DNA of 64,000 bases. It comes from Chachezhania sediminis. GTDB lineage: Bacteria; Pseudomonadota; Alphaproteobacteria; Rhodobacterales; Rhodobacteraceae. A program made the translations under genes and the position numbers. The stretch is taken from contig NZ_VOPH01000002.1 of the NCBI RefSeq assembly GCF_009765275.1, forward strand, positions 62,001-126,000, in the 5' to 3' direction. Below are positions 26,288 to 37,957 of the stretch, one piece after another. Position 1 is the stretch's first letter, and each line of letters starts with the position of its first letter. The notes under the pieces are model-generated. The model worked only from the letters and a program-made list of their open reading frames with translations. It ran no database searches and had not been told where the DNA came from.

Positions 26288-27510
26288 GACCGGTAGTCCG
26301 CGTTGATCGAGATGTAGGCGTGGGTCAGGTCGCAGGTCCACACAGTGGCCTTTTCCGTCCCCAGGCCCAGATCGACCGAGATCACCAGTTCCTGCTGCCG
26401 CATATAGGCGGCGCCTGCTTCCTCGGTATAGCTCGGGCTGACCCAGCCCTGTTCGGCCACGACGATGTCACCGAAGGAAATCCGGATCAGGTCGCGGTCG
26501 GCCGGCGCGCCGGACTTGCCGATGGCCATAACGATCCGGCCCCAGTTCGGATCCTCGCCCGCGATGGCGGTCTTGACCAGCGGAGAGTTCGCGATGGACA
26601 GCGCATGGGTCCGTGCGTCCTTTACCGTGGGCGCGCCCGAAACGACGATTTCCACAAACTTGCTGGCGCCTTCGCCGTCGCGGACGACCTGGTGGGCCAG
26701 GTCGCGCATCACGTCCTCCAGCGCCACGGCAAAGGCCGCGTCGCCGGTCGCATCCACGCCCGAGGCCCCGGTTGCCGCCAAAAGCAGCGAATCGGAAGTC
26801 GATGTGTCGCTGTCGACGGTGATGCAGTTGAAGGTGCGGTCGGTCAGTTCGGCCAGAAGTGCCTGCAGCGCGGCCTGTTCATAGGCCGCGTCGGTGAAGA
26901 TGTAGACCAGCATCGTCGCCATGTCGGGCTGGATCATGCCCGAGCCCTTGGCGAAGCCCGCGATGTTGATCGTCTTGCCGCCGATCTCGACTGCGGCCTT
27001 GGCCCCTTTGGGGAAGGTGTCCGTGGTCATGATCGCGCGGGCCGCTTCCTCGATCCGGTCGGGGGCCAGCGTGTCGGTCAGTTCCTGCAGCTTGGCAACG
27101 ATCCGGTCGTGGGGCAGCCGTTCGCCGATCACGCCGGTCGACGCGGTGAAGACCCGTTCCACCGGGATACCGGCGGTTTCCGACACGGCCGCGGTCAGCG
27201 CGTGCACCGTGCCTTCGCCGTGCCGGCCGGTGAAGGCATTGGAATTGCCCGAGTTCACCAGGAATGCCGCAGGCCCGTCCGAGGCGCCGCCGATCTTGGC
27301 CTGGCAGTCCAGCACCGGCGCCGAGCGGGTGGCCGAGCGGGTGAAGACGCCGGCGACCGAGGTCCCCGGCGCAAGGCGCGCCAGCATCACGTCGGTACGG
27401 TCTTTGTATCGGACGCCGGCGGCGGTGGCCGAAAACTCCACCCCGCCGATTTCGGGCAGTTCGGGAAAACGATCAGGCGCCAAGGGCGACAGGGCGTATT
27501 TTCCGGCCAT
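26284..27510 (-). CDS. argJ: Bifunctional glutamate N-acetyltransferase / ornithine acetyltransferase
   Basis: 408 residues, arginine biosynthesis (cyclic acetyl transfer). The self-cleavage site of the family is present: GSGMIQPDMATMLVYIFTDA, cut before Thr in AT-ML. Other marks are the N-terminal AGVKYKDR-like segment (AGVRYKDRTDV), the STGVIGERLP motif and the C-terminal GKSGAPADRDLI and DLTHAYISINADYRS end. It begins six bases after the peptidyl-prolyl isomerase gene stop and overlaps mutT by four. Confidence 0.95.
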   Translation of the reverse strand: MAGKYALSPLAPDRFPELPEIGGVEFSATAAGVRYKDRTDVMLARLAPGTSVAGVFTRSATRSAPVLDCQAKIGGASDGPAAFLVNSGNSNAFTGRHGEGTVHALTAAVSETAGIPVERVFTASTGVIGERLPHDRIVAKLQELTDTLAPDRIEEAARAIMTTDTFPKGAKAAVEIGGKTINIAGFAKGSGMIQPDMATMLVYIFTDAAYEQAALQALLAELTDRTFNCITVDSDTSTSDSLLLAATGASGVDATGDAAFAVALEDVMRDLAHQVVRDGEGASKFVEIVVSGAPTVKDARTHALSIANSPLVKTAIAGEDPNWGRIVMAIGKSGAPADRDLIRISFGDIVVAEQGWVSPSYTEEAGAAYMRQQELVISVDLGLGTEKATVWTCDLTHAYISINADYRS

Positions 27511-27516
27511 TTTGGG

Positions 27517-28377
27517 TCACTTCCTCACGAGGTCGATGTTACGAATGGTCTCCGGCGGAATGTCGGTCAGCTCCACCTTTTCGACATCCGCCGCCTCCAC
27601 CAGCTTTTCCAGCTCGCGCGTGACCGCTTCCTGGCGCATCTCGTTGGCGATCTGGTCCGCGACTTCCTCGAAGGGCGGAGCGGTATTGCGGCGCTTGTCG
27701 TTCAGCTTAATCACGTGCCAGCCGAACTGGGTCTGAACGGGATCCGAAACCTGGCCCGATTCCAGCCCTTCGACCGCTTCCTGGAAGGGAGCGACCATCA
27801 TGCCGGCCGAGAACCAGCCCAGTTCCCCGCCCTGGGGACCCGACGGGCCTGTCGACTTTTCCTTGGCCAGGGTCGCGAAGTCGGCGCCATTCTCCAGTTC
27901 CTCGCGGATCGCGGCGGCCTCTTCCTCGGTCTCGACCAGGATGTGCGAGGCATTGAATTCCTCGGCGCCATAGCCGCTGCCGTATTGGGAATCATAGGCG
28001 GCGCGCAGGTCCTCTTCGGACGCGGCTTCGGCCATGATCGCCTCGACGGCGGTCGACGCGATCAGCGCGCGGCGTTCATTGTCCACGGCAAAGCCCACGA
28101 TCGGCGGTTCGGACGCGAATTCCGACTGGACCAGCGCGGTCTGCTGGATCAGCTGGTCCAGGATTCCGCTGAACAGGACGTCCGGCGGAAGCTGCTGGTA
28201 TTGTTGCGGCAGGTTGGCCTGCGCCACGATCATGTGGCCAAGCGTGATCTCCTGACCGTTGACGCGGGCGACGACCGTGTCCGGATCCGGCGCGTCTGCG
28301 ACAGTCTGGGCCGCAACGGGCAGGGACAGACCGGCCACGCAGGCGACAGTCAGGAAAAAACGGGTTGATGAAGGCAT
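27517..28377 (-). CDS. Parvulin-type peptidyl-prolyl isomerase, periplasmic
   Basis: 286-residue PpiC/PrsA-like foldase. A signal peptide (MPSSTRFFLTVACVAGLSLPVAAQ) is followed by an N-terminal chaperone helix region and the rotamase domain (EEFNASHILVETEEEAAAIREEL ... GPQGGELGWFSAGMMVAPFQEAV ... VQTQFGWHVIKLND), with the parvulin motifs intact. ATG 28377 follows AAAGGAGAGG. It is divergent from secA, with the secA promoter in between, and heads the ppiC-argJ-mutT transcript. Companion of SecA in envelope protein quality control by location; the link to argJ is only positional. Confidence 0.88.
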   Translation of the reverse strand: MPSSTRFFLTVACVAGLSLPVAAQTVADAPDPDTVVARVNGQEITLGHMIVAQANLPQQYQQLPPDVLFSGILDQLIQQTALVQSEFASEPPIVGFAVDNERRALIASTAVEAIMAEAASEEDLRAAYDSQYGSGYGAEEFNASHILVETEEEAAAIREELENGADFATLAKEKSTGPSGPQGGELGWFSAGMMVAPFQEAVEGLESGQVSDPVQTQFGWHVIKLNDKRRNTAPPFEEVADQIANEMRQEAVTRELEKLVEAADVEKVELTDIPPETIRNIDLVRK

Positions 28378-28414
28378 GAAAACCTCTCCTTTGGCAGCGC
28401 GAGGGGGCACGGCG

Positions 28415-28443
28415 TTGACACTCTACCAGTGGCCCCTTACATC
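28415..28443 (+). promoter_or_regulatory. Sigma-70-type promoter of secA
   Basis: TTGACA (28415-28420), 17 bases, TACATC (28438-28443), about 105 bases before the secA ATG. The -35 is a perfect consensus. Confidence 0.65.
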
Positions 28444-28549
28444 GCGGTGTGGCCGGAACGGACCGGTTTTTCCCGCACGTGTCTACGGGCAAGGGGCGGG
28501 GCGGGCAAGATAGCGCCGACCACCGGGAACGAGAATCGTCGGAGCACGC

Positions 28550-31279
<2,730 letters not shown>

Positions 31280-31306
31280 CGCCTGACGGACCATGTGTGG
31301 ACAATA

Positions 31307-31349
31307 GGGCGCGCCCGGAAGCCAGATCGGCTTTCGGGCGCGCTCTTTT
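31307..31349 (+). terminator. Rho-independent terminator of secA
   Basis: Long stem GCGCGCCCGGAAGCC / GGCTTTCGGGCGCGC with a 4-5 base loop followed by TCTTTTG. Confidence 0.88.
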
Positions 31350-31412
31350 GTTGAACCCCGGGCGGGCACGTCGGAAGATCGCCGGTGACAGGTGACGATC
31401 CGACAGGTTTTC

Positions 31413-32978
31413 ATGTTTTTCCCCCGCGCCGCCCGGCTGGCCGCACTTCTTGGCGCGCTGACGATTCCCGCCACGTCCGCACTGGCGCAGGACGTCACGC
31501 TGACCTCGCGCGATGGGGCGGTAGAGCTGTCGGGCACGCTCTTGGGCTTCGACGGCGAATTCTATCGGCTGGACACGATGTTCGGCGAATTGACGGTCGA
31601 CGGATCGGGCGTGACCTGCGACGGGCCGGGTTGCCCCAGTCTGACCGGATTCGTCGCCCGCATCGGCTTTTCCGGAGCGGCCAGCATGGCCGATGTGCTG
31701 CTGCCCGCCCTGATCGAAGGTTTTGCGCTGCGGAACGGCTATGACACCGACCGGACACAGGGCGAGTCGGCGGATTTCACCTATGCCCTGTCGACCCCCG
31801 ATCCTAAGACGCCGGTCGCGACCTTTTCCTTCCGGGTGACCAACAGCGATGAAGGCTTTGCCGACCTCCTGGCGGACGAGGCCGACATCGTCATGTCCAC
31901 GCGCGAAATCCGGCCCACGGAACGGACGCTTGCCCACGACGCCGGCATGGGCGACATGACCCAAGCGAACAGAAGCCGCGTGCTGGCGCTGGATGCGATG
32001 GTGCCGGTCGTCTCGCCCGAAAACCCGGTGCGCGCGATTTCCGTCCCGGCCCTGGCCCAGGTCTTCGCCGGGCAGATCGCCAACTGGCAGGACCTGGGCG
32101 GTCCCGACGCCCCCATCGTTCTGCACCTGCCCGAGGCGCAGTCGGGATTTGCCCAGGCCGTGACGGACCGGCTGCTGGTCCCGGCAGACCTGCCCCTGGC
32201 CGCGGATATCCGCCGCCACCCCGACAGCCGTACCCTGTCCCGTGCCGTGTCGTTGGACCCTTTCGCGATCGGCCTGGCCAGCTTTGCCGATGTCGGCGCC
32301 GCCCGCGCACTGATGCTGACCGGCGCCTGCGGCTATGGCATCGCAGCCACCCGACGGTCGGTGAAGACCGAGGATTATCCGCTGACCGCGCCGCTGTTCC
32401 TGTATATCCCCGCCCGGCGCCTGCCGCAGGTCGCGCGGCAGTTCCTGGCCTATACGACCAGCGCCGCCGCGCAGCTTGTCATCCGGCGTGCGGGCTTCGT
32501 CGACCTTGCGGCCGAACGCATTCCCGTGGGCGACCAGGGCACCAGGCTGGCCAATGCCATCCGCTCGGCCGGACCAGAGGTCTCGCTCCGCGAACTGCAG
32601 AAGATGGTGCAGGTCCTGGCGCCCCTGTCCCGCCTGACGACCACCTTCCGGTTCGAGGCCGGGTCTGCGCGCCCCGACGCGCAGTCCCGCAGCAACATCC
32701 TGCAACTGGCCCACGCGCTGGAGGCAGGGACCTATGACGCCCACAGGCTGGTCTTTGCGGGCTTCAGCGACGGCGAGGGGGCGGCCGAACCGAACCGGGC
32801 CATATCGCTGGGCCGCGCCCAGGCCGTCCGCGATGCGGTCGTGGCCATGGCCGAGGCCAGCGGGCTGCAACAGGTGGAACTGGAGGTCGCGGGTTTCGGC
32901 GAAGCGCTGCCCATGGCCTGCGACGACAGCGAATGGGGCCGGCAGGTGAACCGCCGGGTCGAAATCTGGATCGACTGA
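31413..32978 (+). CDS. Fusion: phosphate-type periplasmic binding domain + OmpA peptidoglycan-binding domain
   Basis: 521-residue exported protein. The signal peptide (MFFPRAARLAALLGALTIPATSALAQ) supports the ATG at 31413 over a GTG at 31392. An N-terminal domain (DVTLTSRDGAVELSGTLLGFDGEFYRLDTMFGELTVD) is followed by a PstS/PBP-like domain (IGFSGAASMADVLLPALIEGFALRNGYD ... SDEGFADLLADEADIVMSTREI) and a C-terminal OmpA domain (LTTTFRFEAGSARPDAQSR ... VFAGFSDGEGAAEPNRAISLGRAQAVRDAV) that ends DDSEWGRQVNRRVEIWID. Such fusions are common in Rhodobacterales; the bound ligand is unknown. It probably tethers a ligand-sensing domain to peptidoglycan. Confidence 0.82.
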   Translation: MFFPRAARLAALLGALTIPATSALAQDVTLTSRDGAVELSGTLLGFDGEFYRLDTMFGELTVDGSGVTCDGPGCPSLTGFVARIGFSGAASMADVLLPALIEGFALRNGYDTDRTQGESADFTYALSTPDPKTPVATFSFRVTNSDEGFADLLADEADIVMSTREIRPTERTLAHDAGMGDMTQANRSRVLALDAMVPVVSPENPVRAISVPALAQVFAGQIANWQDLGGPDAPIVLHLPEAQSGFAQAVTDRLLVPADLPLAADIRRHPDSRTLSRAVSLDPFAIGLASFADVGAARALMLTGACGYGIAATRRSVKTEDYPLTAPLFLYIPARRLPQVARQFLAYTTSAAAQLVIRRAGFVDLAAERIPVGDQGTRLANAIRSAGPEVSLRELQKMVQVLAPLSRLTTTFRFEAGSARPDAQSRSNILQLAHALEAGTYDAHRLVFAGFSDGEGAAEPNRAISLGRAQAVRDAVVAMAEASGLQQVELEVAGFGEALPMACDDSEWGRQVNRRVEIWID

Positions 32979-32981
32979 CCG

Positions 32982-33743
32982 TCAAAGATAGCCTTCGGAC
33001 CGGAAGCTCAGTTCCCGCGACTTGCCGATGATCAGATGGTCGTGCAGCGCGATGCCCAGAGCCTGGCAGACCGACTGGACCTGCGCCGTCATGTCGATGT
33101 CCGCCTGACTGGGAGTGGGATCGCCCGACGGGTGGTTGTGGACCAGGATCAACGCCGTGGCATCAAGTTCCAGCGCCCGCTTCGCGATTTCGCGCGGGTA
33201 GACCGGGACGTGGTTCACGGTGCCCCTGCCCTGTTCCTCGTCCGCGATCAGGGTGTTGCGGGTGTCCAGGAACAGAACCCGGAACTGTTCCGTCGCCCGG
33301 TGGGACATGGCGGTATGACAGTAATCCAGCAGAGCGTCCCAACCGGACAGGACCGGCCGCTGCATTACGCGGGACCGCATCATCCGGTGCGCCGCGGCTT
33401 CCAGGATCTTCAGGTCGGTGGCCACGGAATCGCCGATCCCCGGCACCTCTACCAGCTGGTGCATCGGCGCCGACAGCACCCGGTTGAAATCGCCGAAACG
33501 GTCCAGCAGCGCGCGTGCAAGCGGCTTCACGTCCTGCCGCGGGATGGCCCTGAACAGCACCAGTTCCAGCAGTTCGTAATCGGGCATCGCCTGCGCCCCG
33601 CCCTCCAGAAAGCGCGCGCGCAGCCGGGCACGGTGATCCTTGATATAGGATGGCAGACGCCCTTCCGGCAAAGGCACCGGCTGGGCCTCGTCCGAGCCGA
33701 ACAGCGGCAGGGCCGCATCTTCGAAGGCGTTGCGTCTGGTCAT
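32982..33743 (-). CDS. radC: RadC-family JAMM protein
   Basis: 253 residues. The N-terminal helix-hairpin-helix region (GDFNRVLSAPMHQLVEVPGIGDSVATDLKILEA) precedes the MPN/JAMM domain with the metal motif HNHPSGDPTPSQAD and a conserved Glu-type N-terminal segment (EQFRVLFLDTRNTLIADE). Long called a DNA repair protein, but the repair role has been questioned; the actual substrate is unsettled. The ATG at 33743 fits the family start; a longer in-frame start lacks support. Converges on the OmpA fusion with three bases between stops. Confidence 0.93.
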   Translation of the reverse strand: MTRRNAFEDAALPLFGSDEAQPVPLPEGRLPSYIKDHRARLRARFLEGGAQAMPDYELLELVLFRAIPRQDVKPLARALLDRFGDFNRVLSAPMHQLVEVPGIGDSVATDLKILEAAAHRMMRSRVMQRPVLSGWDALLDYCHTAMSHRATEQFRVLFLDTRNTLIADEEQGRGTVNHVPVYPREIAKRALELDATALILVHNHPSGDPTPSQADIDMTAQVQSVCQALGIALHDHLIIGKSRELSFRSEGYL

Positions 33744-33809
33744 GGCGCCAGAGTGGCGCAAAACTGGTGAACAGCGTGTTAACGGGCCGGAGGCCACGTT
33801 CACGACTGA

Positions 33810-34289
33810 TCAGTCGGCGGGGCCCTTGTCGGCACCGGCCAGCGGAGCCCGGCTGAACTTGTTGCCCGCGGCGGCCGCCTTGGCGGCAAGGCGCAGGAAT
33901 TCGGCCTGCTCCTCCTCGGTCAAACCACACAGGATCTGGGACTGAAGCGCGCGGACGACGGGGACGATGCCGGCCAGCACCTCGCGCCCACGGTCGGTCA
34001 GCGCCACCTCGCGCGCGCGGCGGTCGCCTTCGCGGATCTCGCGCGTCAGCAGACCCTTGGCTTCCAGCCGGTCGACGACCCCGCCGATAGTGGCCCGGTC
34101 ATAGGCGATCAGCCCCGCCAGCGTTGCCTGGTCGATACCGGGATTGGCGCTGACGGCATTCAACGCGGCGTACTGGACGGCGGTCAGGTCCTGCCCGGCC
34201 TCCTTGACATGGGCCTGGAAAACCGAGGTCGAAATCTGGTGCAGCCGCCGGATCAGGTGCCCGGCCATGTTGTGGATTTCCAGCGCCAT
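33810..34289 (-). CDS. MarR-family regulator of the 3-hydroxybenzoate/gentisate operon
   Basis: 159-residue winged-helix regulator. AVQYAALNAVSANPGIDQATLAGLIAYDRATIGGVVDRLEAKGLLTREIREGDRRAREVALTDRGREVL shows the DNA-binding helix and the charged wing. It is the last gene of the five-gene operon at 37904-33810, where MarR proteins of gentisate or benzoate loci usually act as repressors relieved by the aromatic. The perfect palindrome at 37958-37975 over the operon promoter is the best candidate for its operator. The gene likely regulates itself. Confidence 0.82.
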   Translation of the reverse strand: MALEIHNMAGHLIRRLHQISTSVFQAHVKEAGQDLTAVQYAALNAVSANPGIDQATLAGLIAYDRATIGGVVDRLEAKGLLTREIREGDRRAREVALTDRGREVLAGIVPVVRALQSQILCGLTEEEQAEFLRLAAKAAAAGNKFSRAPLAGADKGPAD

Positions 34290-34307
34290 CCCCGGTCCCC
34301 CGTCAGC

Positions 34308-34868
34308 CTAGGGTCGAAACACTGGCGGAATATCCGCCAGCCGTCCCCCATTGCCCAGATCGACGGCCAAGGTCCAGATCTCGTGTGCGCGCAGCCGCGG
34401 CGTGCCGCGCGCCGGAATGACGGAACCGTCCAGCAAGGTGACGGGCGCATCCCACGCCCTATCGTCCATGTCCCGCCATTCCACATTCAGGTGGATCTCG
34501 GAATGCTGGAACAGGCTGCGCAGCGCACGGGGCGGCAGGGTTGCGCCCAGCTCGACCTCGGCATCGCGGGCTGCGACAGACGGATACATGGTCCCCGGCA
34601 CCCCGGACCGCGCACCGGCGATCAGGCGCGCCAGGGCACGCGCGTGATAGCTGACATGGGCCACCACATGCGCCCGGGTCCAGCCGTCGCGCAGGGACGG
34701 GCCGGTCAGGTCCGCATCCGGCAGCGCGTTCAGGAAGCGCGCGAAATAGGCGGTGCCGCGGCGGGCCAGCAACAGGTCGTCGTGGGGTGCCGCCTCGGCG
34801 TCGTAGCGCGCACCCGCACCCTGCCGCGCCCGCAACTGCGCGCGCGCGGCATCGTCGACCTGGGTCAT
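34308..34868 (-). CDS. DinB/MDMPI-type maleylpyruvate isomerase family protein
   Basis: 186 residues. Predicted step: maleylpyruvate to fumarylpyruvate, normally with a thiol cofactor (mycothiol in actinobacteria, glutathione in the unrelated Gram-negative enzyme). The fold marks are FNALPDADLTGPSLRDGWTRAHVVAHVSYHARALARLI (conserved H71) and LRAHEIWTLAVDLG. In the actinobacterial enzyme the zinc is held by a His, a Glu and a second His four residues after the Glu; here E163 is present but position 167 is Leu. Ends at PVFRP, shorter than the usual ~240 residues. Overlaps the gentisate dioxygenase gene by ATGA. Confidence 0.78.
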   Translation of the reverse strand: MTQVDDAARAQLRARQGAGARYDAEAAPHDDLLLARRGTAYFARFLNALPDADLTGPSLRDGWTRAHVVAHVSYHARALARLIAGARSGVPGTMYPSVAARDAEVELGATLPPRALRSLFQHSEIHLNVEWRDMDDRAWDAPVTLLDGSVIPARGTPRLRAHEIWTLAVDLGNGGRLADIPPVFRP

Positions 34869-35950
34869 TGACCGGCGACCTTAGTCCGCATGAAGCCCAG
34901 ACGCTCCATGATCGGCGCATCCGAGAAACGGAACAGGTCGAACTGCGTTTCCGCCTGCAACGACCACGGGATCCAACTGGGCGCCACGAACATGTCGCCC
35001 TTTTCCAGCTTCCGCAGCTCTCCGTTCAGGACAACCGCGCCGCGGCCTTCGAAGACCTGAAAGACGGTCGACCCGACCTCCTGCCGCACCGGCGTTTCGG
35101 TGCCTTCGCGCAGGCGGTGGAACTCGCACCGGATGGTCGGCATCACGTCGCCGCCGGTGGTCGGGTTCACGTACCGGATCCCGGCATGGCCCGGCCCGAA
35201 GGTGGCGGGCTGGCCTTCGTCCTCCAGCAGCAGCTGTTCCGTCAGCGCCCGGTCGGTGAATTCCCACCGGAAGGCCGCCAGCGGGGACGAGACCGTGTCC
35301 TGCAGCCCCGACAGCGGACGCAGGCCCGGATAGGCCCACAACCGTTCGCCCCGGCTGAAATTCGGGGTGGCATAGTCGGTCACCCGATCCGACCCGAACT
35401 CGAAGAAGCCCACGTCATTCTGGCGCGAGAACGGGATGTCCAGACCGTCGATCCAGGCCATCGGCTGATCGGTGTCGTTGTGGTGCCCGTGAAAACGCCA
35501 GCCCGGCGTCAGCAACAGGTCGCCCCGCGACATCCGCACCGGGTCGCCGTCGACCACGGTCCAGACGCCTTCGCCTTCCACGACGAAGCGGAACGCGTTC
35601 TGGCTGTGGCGGTGTTCCGGCGCGGTTTCCCGCGGGCCCAGATACTGGATCGCGGCCCAGAGCGTCGGCGAGATATAGGCGTTCGGCGCCAGCCCCGGAT
35701 TGGCCAGCCCCAGCGCGCGGCGTTCGCCGCCGCGACCGACGGGGACCAGTTCGCCCGACTTTTCCGCCAGGGGCAGAAGGTCCGCCCATTTCCAGACATG
35801 CGGCACGGCGTTCGATTTGGGGTGCACCGGCATCAGGTCGCCCAGCTGGGTCCATAGCGGCATCAGCGACAGCTTCTCGAAGCCGGCGTAAAGCTCGCGC
35901 AGCTCCGGGGTATCCTCGGGCTGCATCGAATGACCCTTGTCGTCCTTCAT
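34865..35950 (-). CDS. Gentisate 1,2-dioxygenase
   Basis: 361-residue bicupin iron enzyme that opens gentisate to maleylpyruvate. The first cupin carries the iron site H113-x-H115 (PEHRHSQNAFRFVVEGEGVW) and H155 (GWRFHGHHND); the second cupin is PVRQEVGSTVFQVFEGRGAVVLNGE, without metal ligands, as in the family. Preceded by a GGAG and lying between the fumarylpyruvate hydrolase and the isomerase genes, it encodes the ring cleavage of a complete gentisate pathway. Confidence 0.93.
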   Translation of the reverse strand: MKDDKGHSMQPEDTPELRELYAGFEKLSLMPLWTQLGDLMPVHPKSNAVPHVWKWADLLPLAEKSGELVPVGRGGERRALGLANPGLAPNAYISPTLWAAIQYLGPRETAPEHRHSQNAFRFVVEGEGVWTVVDGDPVRMSRGDLLLTPGWRFHGHHNDTDQPMAWIDGLDIPFSRQNDVGFFEFGSDRVTDYATPNFSRGERLWAYPGLRPLSGLQDTVSSPLAAFRWEFTDRALTEQLLLEDEGQPATFGPGHAGIRYVNPTTGGDVMPTIRCEFHRLREGTETPVRQEVGSTVFQVFEGRGAVVLNGELRKLEKGDMFVAPSWIPWSLQAETQFDLFRFSDAPIMERLGFMRTKVAGQ

Positions 35951-35980
35951 GAATTCTCCTCCCTTGGGATGGGTCGGGGC

Positions 35981-36676
35981 TTACGCCCGGGGCCCGATAT
36001 GGGTGGTCAGCGTTCCAAGGCCCTCGACCGTGACGACACAGGTGTCCCCGGGGGCCAGCGGGCCGACACCGGCCGGCGTGCCGGTCATGATCAGGTCGCC
36101 CGGCATCAGTTCCATCGAGTGCGACAGGATCGAGATAATCTCGGGCACGGACCAGATCAATTCGGCCAGGTCGGCCTGCTGCTTTGTCTCGCCGTTGACG
36201 GTCAGCGTGATGGCGCCGCTGGCGGGATGACCCACGGCCGAAACGGGATGCGCGGGCGCGATGGGGGCGGACCGGTCAAAACCCTTGCCCAGATCCCAGG
36301 GGCGGCCCTGTTCGCGCGCCTTCAACTGCAGGTCGCGGCGGGTCAGGTCGTTGCCCACGGCATAGCCCCAGACATGGTCCAGCGACTGTTCTTCCGGGAT
36401 ATTGGTCCCGCCGGTGCCGATGACCACCACCAGCTCCGCCTCGAAATGAAAGTTCTCCGTCTCGGGCGGATAGGGGATCGTGGCGCCGTCCTCGACCACC
36501 GCATCGGCGGGCTTCAGGAAGAAGAAGGGCGGATCGCGATCCGGGTCCTTGCCCATCTCGCGCGCATGGGCGGCATAGTTGCGACCGATGCAGAAGATCC
36601 GCCGGACCGGGATCCGGTCGTTGCTGCCGGCAATGGCAATGGTCGGGATCGGGGCCGGATCGAAGGCATAACCCAT
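35981..36676 (-). CDS. Fumarylpyruvate hydrolase (FAH family)
   Basis: 231-residue fumarylacetoacetate-hydrolase fold enzyme predicted to split fumarylpyruvate to fumarate and pyruvate. Marks are RIFCIGRNYAAHAREMGKD, the metal-binding acid cluster FHFEAELVVVIG, and the family GDLIMTGTPAGVGPLAPGD. ATG 36676 follows AAAGGAAA. The gene is in the gentisate operon and completes the pathway to central metabolism. Confidence 0.92.
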   Translation of the reverse strand: MGYAFDPAPIPTIAIAGSNDRIPVRRIFCIGRNYAAHAREMGKDPDRDPPFFFLKPADAVVEDGATIPYPPETENFHFEAELVVVIGTGGTNIPEEQSLDHVWGYAVGNDLTRRDLQLKAREQGRPWDLGKGFDRSAPIAPAHPVSAVGHPASGAITLTVNGETKQQADLAELIWSVPEIISILSHSMELMPGDLIMTGTPAGVGPLAPGDTCVVTVEGLGTLTTHIGPRA

Positions 36677-36695
36677 CGTAGTGATTTCCTTTTCG

Positions 36696-37904
36696 TTATT
36701 GTGCGGCCAGCGCCTGGTCGGACCCATCCAGCCCGGTCGAGCCATAGATCCACTTCAGCTGCTGATACCAGTCGTCGGGCGACATGGAGCGCATGACCTC
36801 GTTCCGGACCGCCGCCTTGGCGTCGTCGGGGTGGTAGATGTATTCGCCGATCAGGCGGCTGTTCATCTGCACCCGCGCCGTGCGCACCCGACGCATGTCC
36901 TGATAGCGCTGCAGCATAGCTTCGGTATCGTCGCCGAAATGTTCGACGCAGTGGGACAACGCCACGGCATCCTCCATCGCCATGCAGGCTCCTTGCGCAA
37001 AGTACTGCAGCATCGGATGCGCCGCATCGCCCAGCAGCGCCACACGCCCGTCGACCCAGTTCGAGATCGGCTCGCGGTCGCACAGTACCCAAAGCTTCCA
37101 GTTGTCGCCGTGTTCGATGATCTGGCGCGCCTTGGGGTGGATGTGTTCGAAACCCTGCGCCACCTCCTCCTTGGACACCGGACGGCCGGCAATCGCCTCC
37201 TGCACGTCGCGGTGGTAGGTGACGACCAAGTTGAACATCTTCCAGCCCTTCAGCGGGTAGTGGACGATGTGGCACTTGGGCCCGGCCCAAAGCGTCGCCG
37301 CGTTCCAGCGCAGGTCTTCGGGCATCTGTTCGGTCGGGATGACCGACCGATAGGTCGTGTGCCCGGAAATCCGCGGCTCCCCATCACCGATCATCTGCTG
37401 GCGGATGGGCGACCGCAGGCCTTCGGCGCCGATCAGGAACTTGCCCCGGATCGGATCCCGGTCCCGGCACAGCAGCGTGACAGAGCTTTCGTCCTGTTCG
37501 TACCCGGTGACGGCGTGATCGGTCCGGATGTCGACCAGCGGGCTGTCTTCGCAGTACTTCAGCAACACGCCGTGCAGGTCGGCCCGGTGCACCACGGCGT
37601 AAGGGTTGCCATAGAACTTGCGGAACGGTTCATCCAGCGGAATGCGGGTGATGTCCTCGGCCGTCTGGGCATCCATCAGACGCAGCGCGTCGATATAGAC
37701 CGCCTTGGACCGTGCTTCGTCGCCCACGCCCAGATAATCGAAGCAGTGGAACGCGTTCGGTCCGATCTGGATCCCTGCGCCAATCTCGCCCAGTTGCGGG
37801 GCCTGTTCCACGACGATGGAGCGTTGCCCCTTTCGCGCCAGGCCACAGGCTGCGGCCAATCCGCCGATGCCGCCGCCGGCAATCAGGATGGGTAAGTCGG
37901 TCAT
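36696..37904 (-). CDS. 3-hydroxybenzoate 6-hydroxylase (FAD monooxygenase)
   Basis: 402-residue class A flavoprotein monooxygenase that makes gentisate from 3-hydroxybenzoate with NAD(P)H and O2. The FAD GxGxxG motif is IAGGGIGGL near residue 8-16, and the second flavin motif is GRVALLGDAAHPMLQYFAQGACMAMEDA near residue 300. The C-terminal part ending GDDTEAMLQRYQDMRRVRTARVQMNSRLIGEYIYHP is as in MhbM/NagX/XlnD-type 3-hydroxybenzoate 6-hydroxylases (salicylate 5- or 6-hydroxybenzoate-acting relatives are possible). First gene of the operon, next to a palindromic operator. Confidence 0.88.
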   Translation of the reverse strand: MTDLPILIAGGGIGGLAAACGLARKGQRSIVVEQAPQLGEIGAGIQIGPNAFHCFDYLGVGDEARSKAVYIDALRLMDAQTAEDITRIPLDEPFRKFYGNPYAVVHRADLHGVLLKYCEDSPLVDIRTDHAVTGYEQDESSVTLLCRDRDPIRGKFLIGAEGLRSPIRQQMIGDGEPRISGHTTYRSVIPTEQMPEDLRWNAATLWAGPKCHIVHYPLKGWKMFNLVVTYHRDVQEAIAGRPVSKEEVAQGFEHIHPKARQIIEHGDNWKLWVLCDREPISNWVDGRVALLGDAAHPMLQYFAQGACMAMEDAVALSHCVEHFGDDTEAMLQRYQDMRRVRTARVQMNSRLIGEYIYHPDDAKAAVRNEVMRSMSPDDWYQQLKWIYGSTGLDGSDQALAAQ

Positions 37905-37957
37905 GACGTTCCTCCGTCGGGTCCGGCCATCGACTCGCGCCAGCCGCCTGTCCCTAT

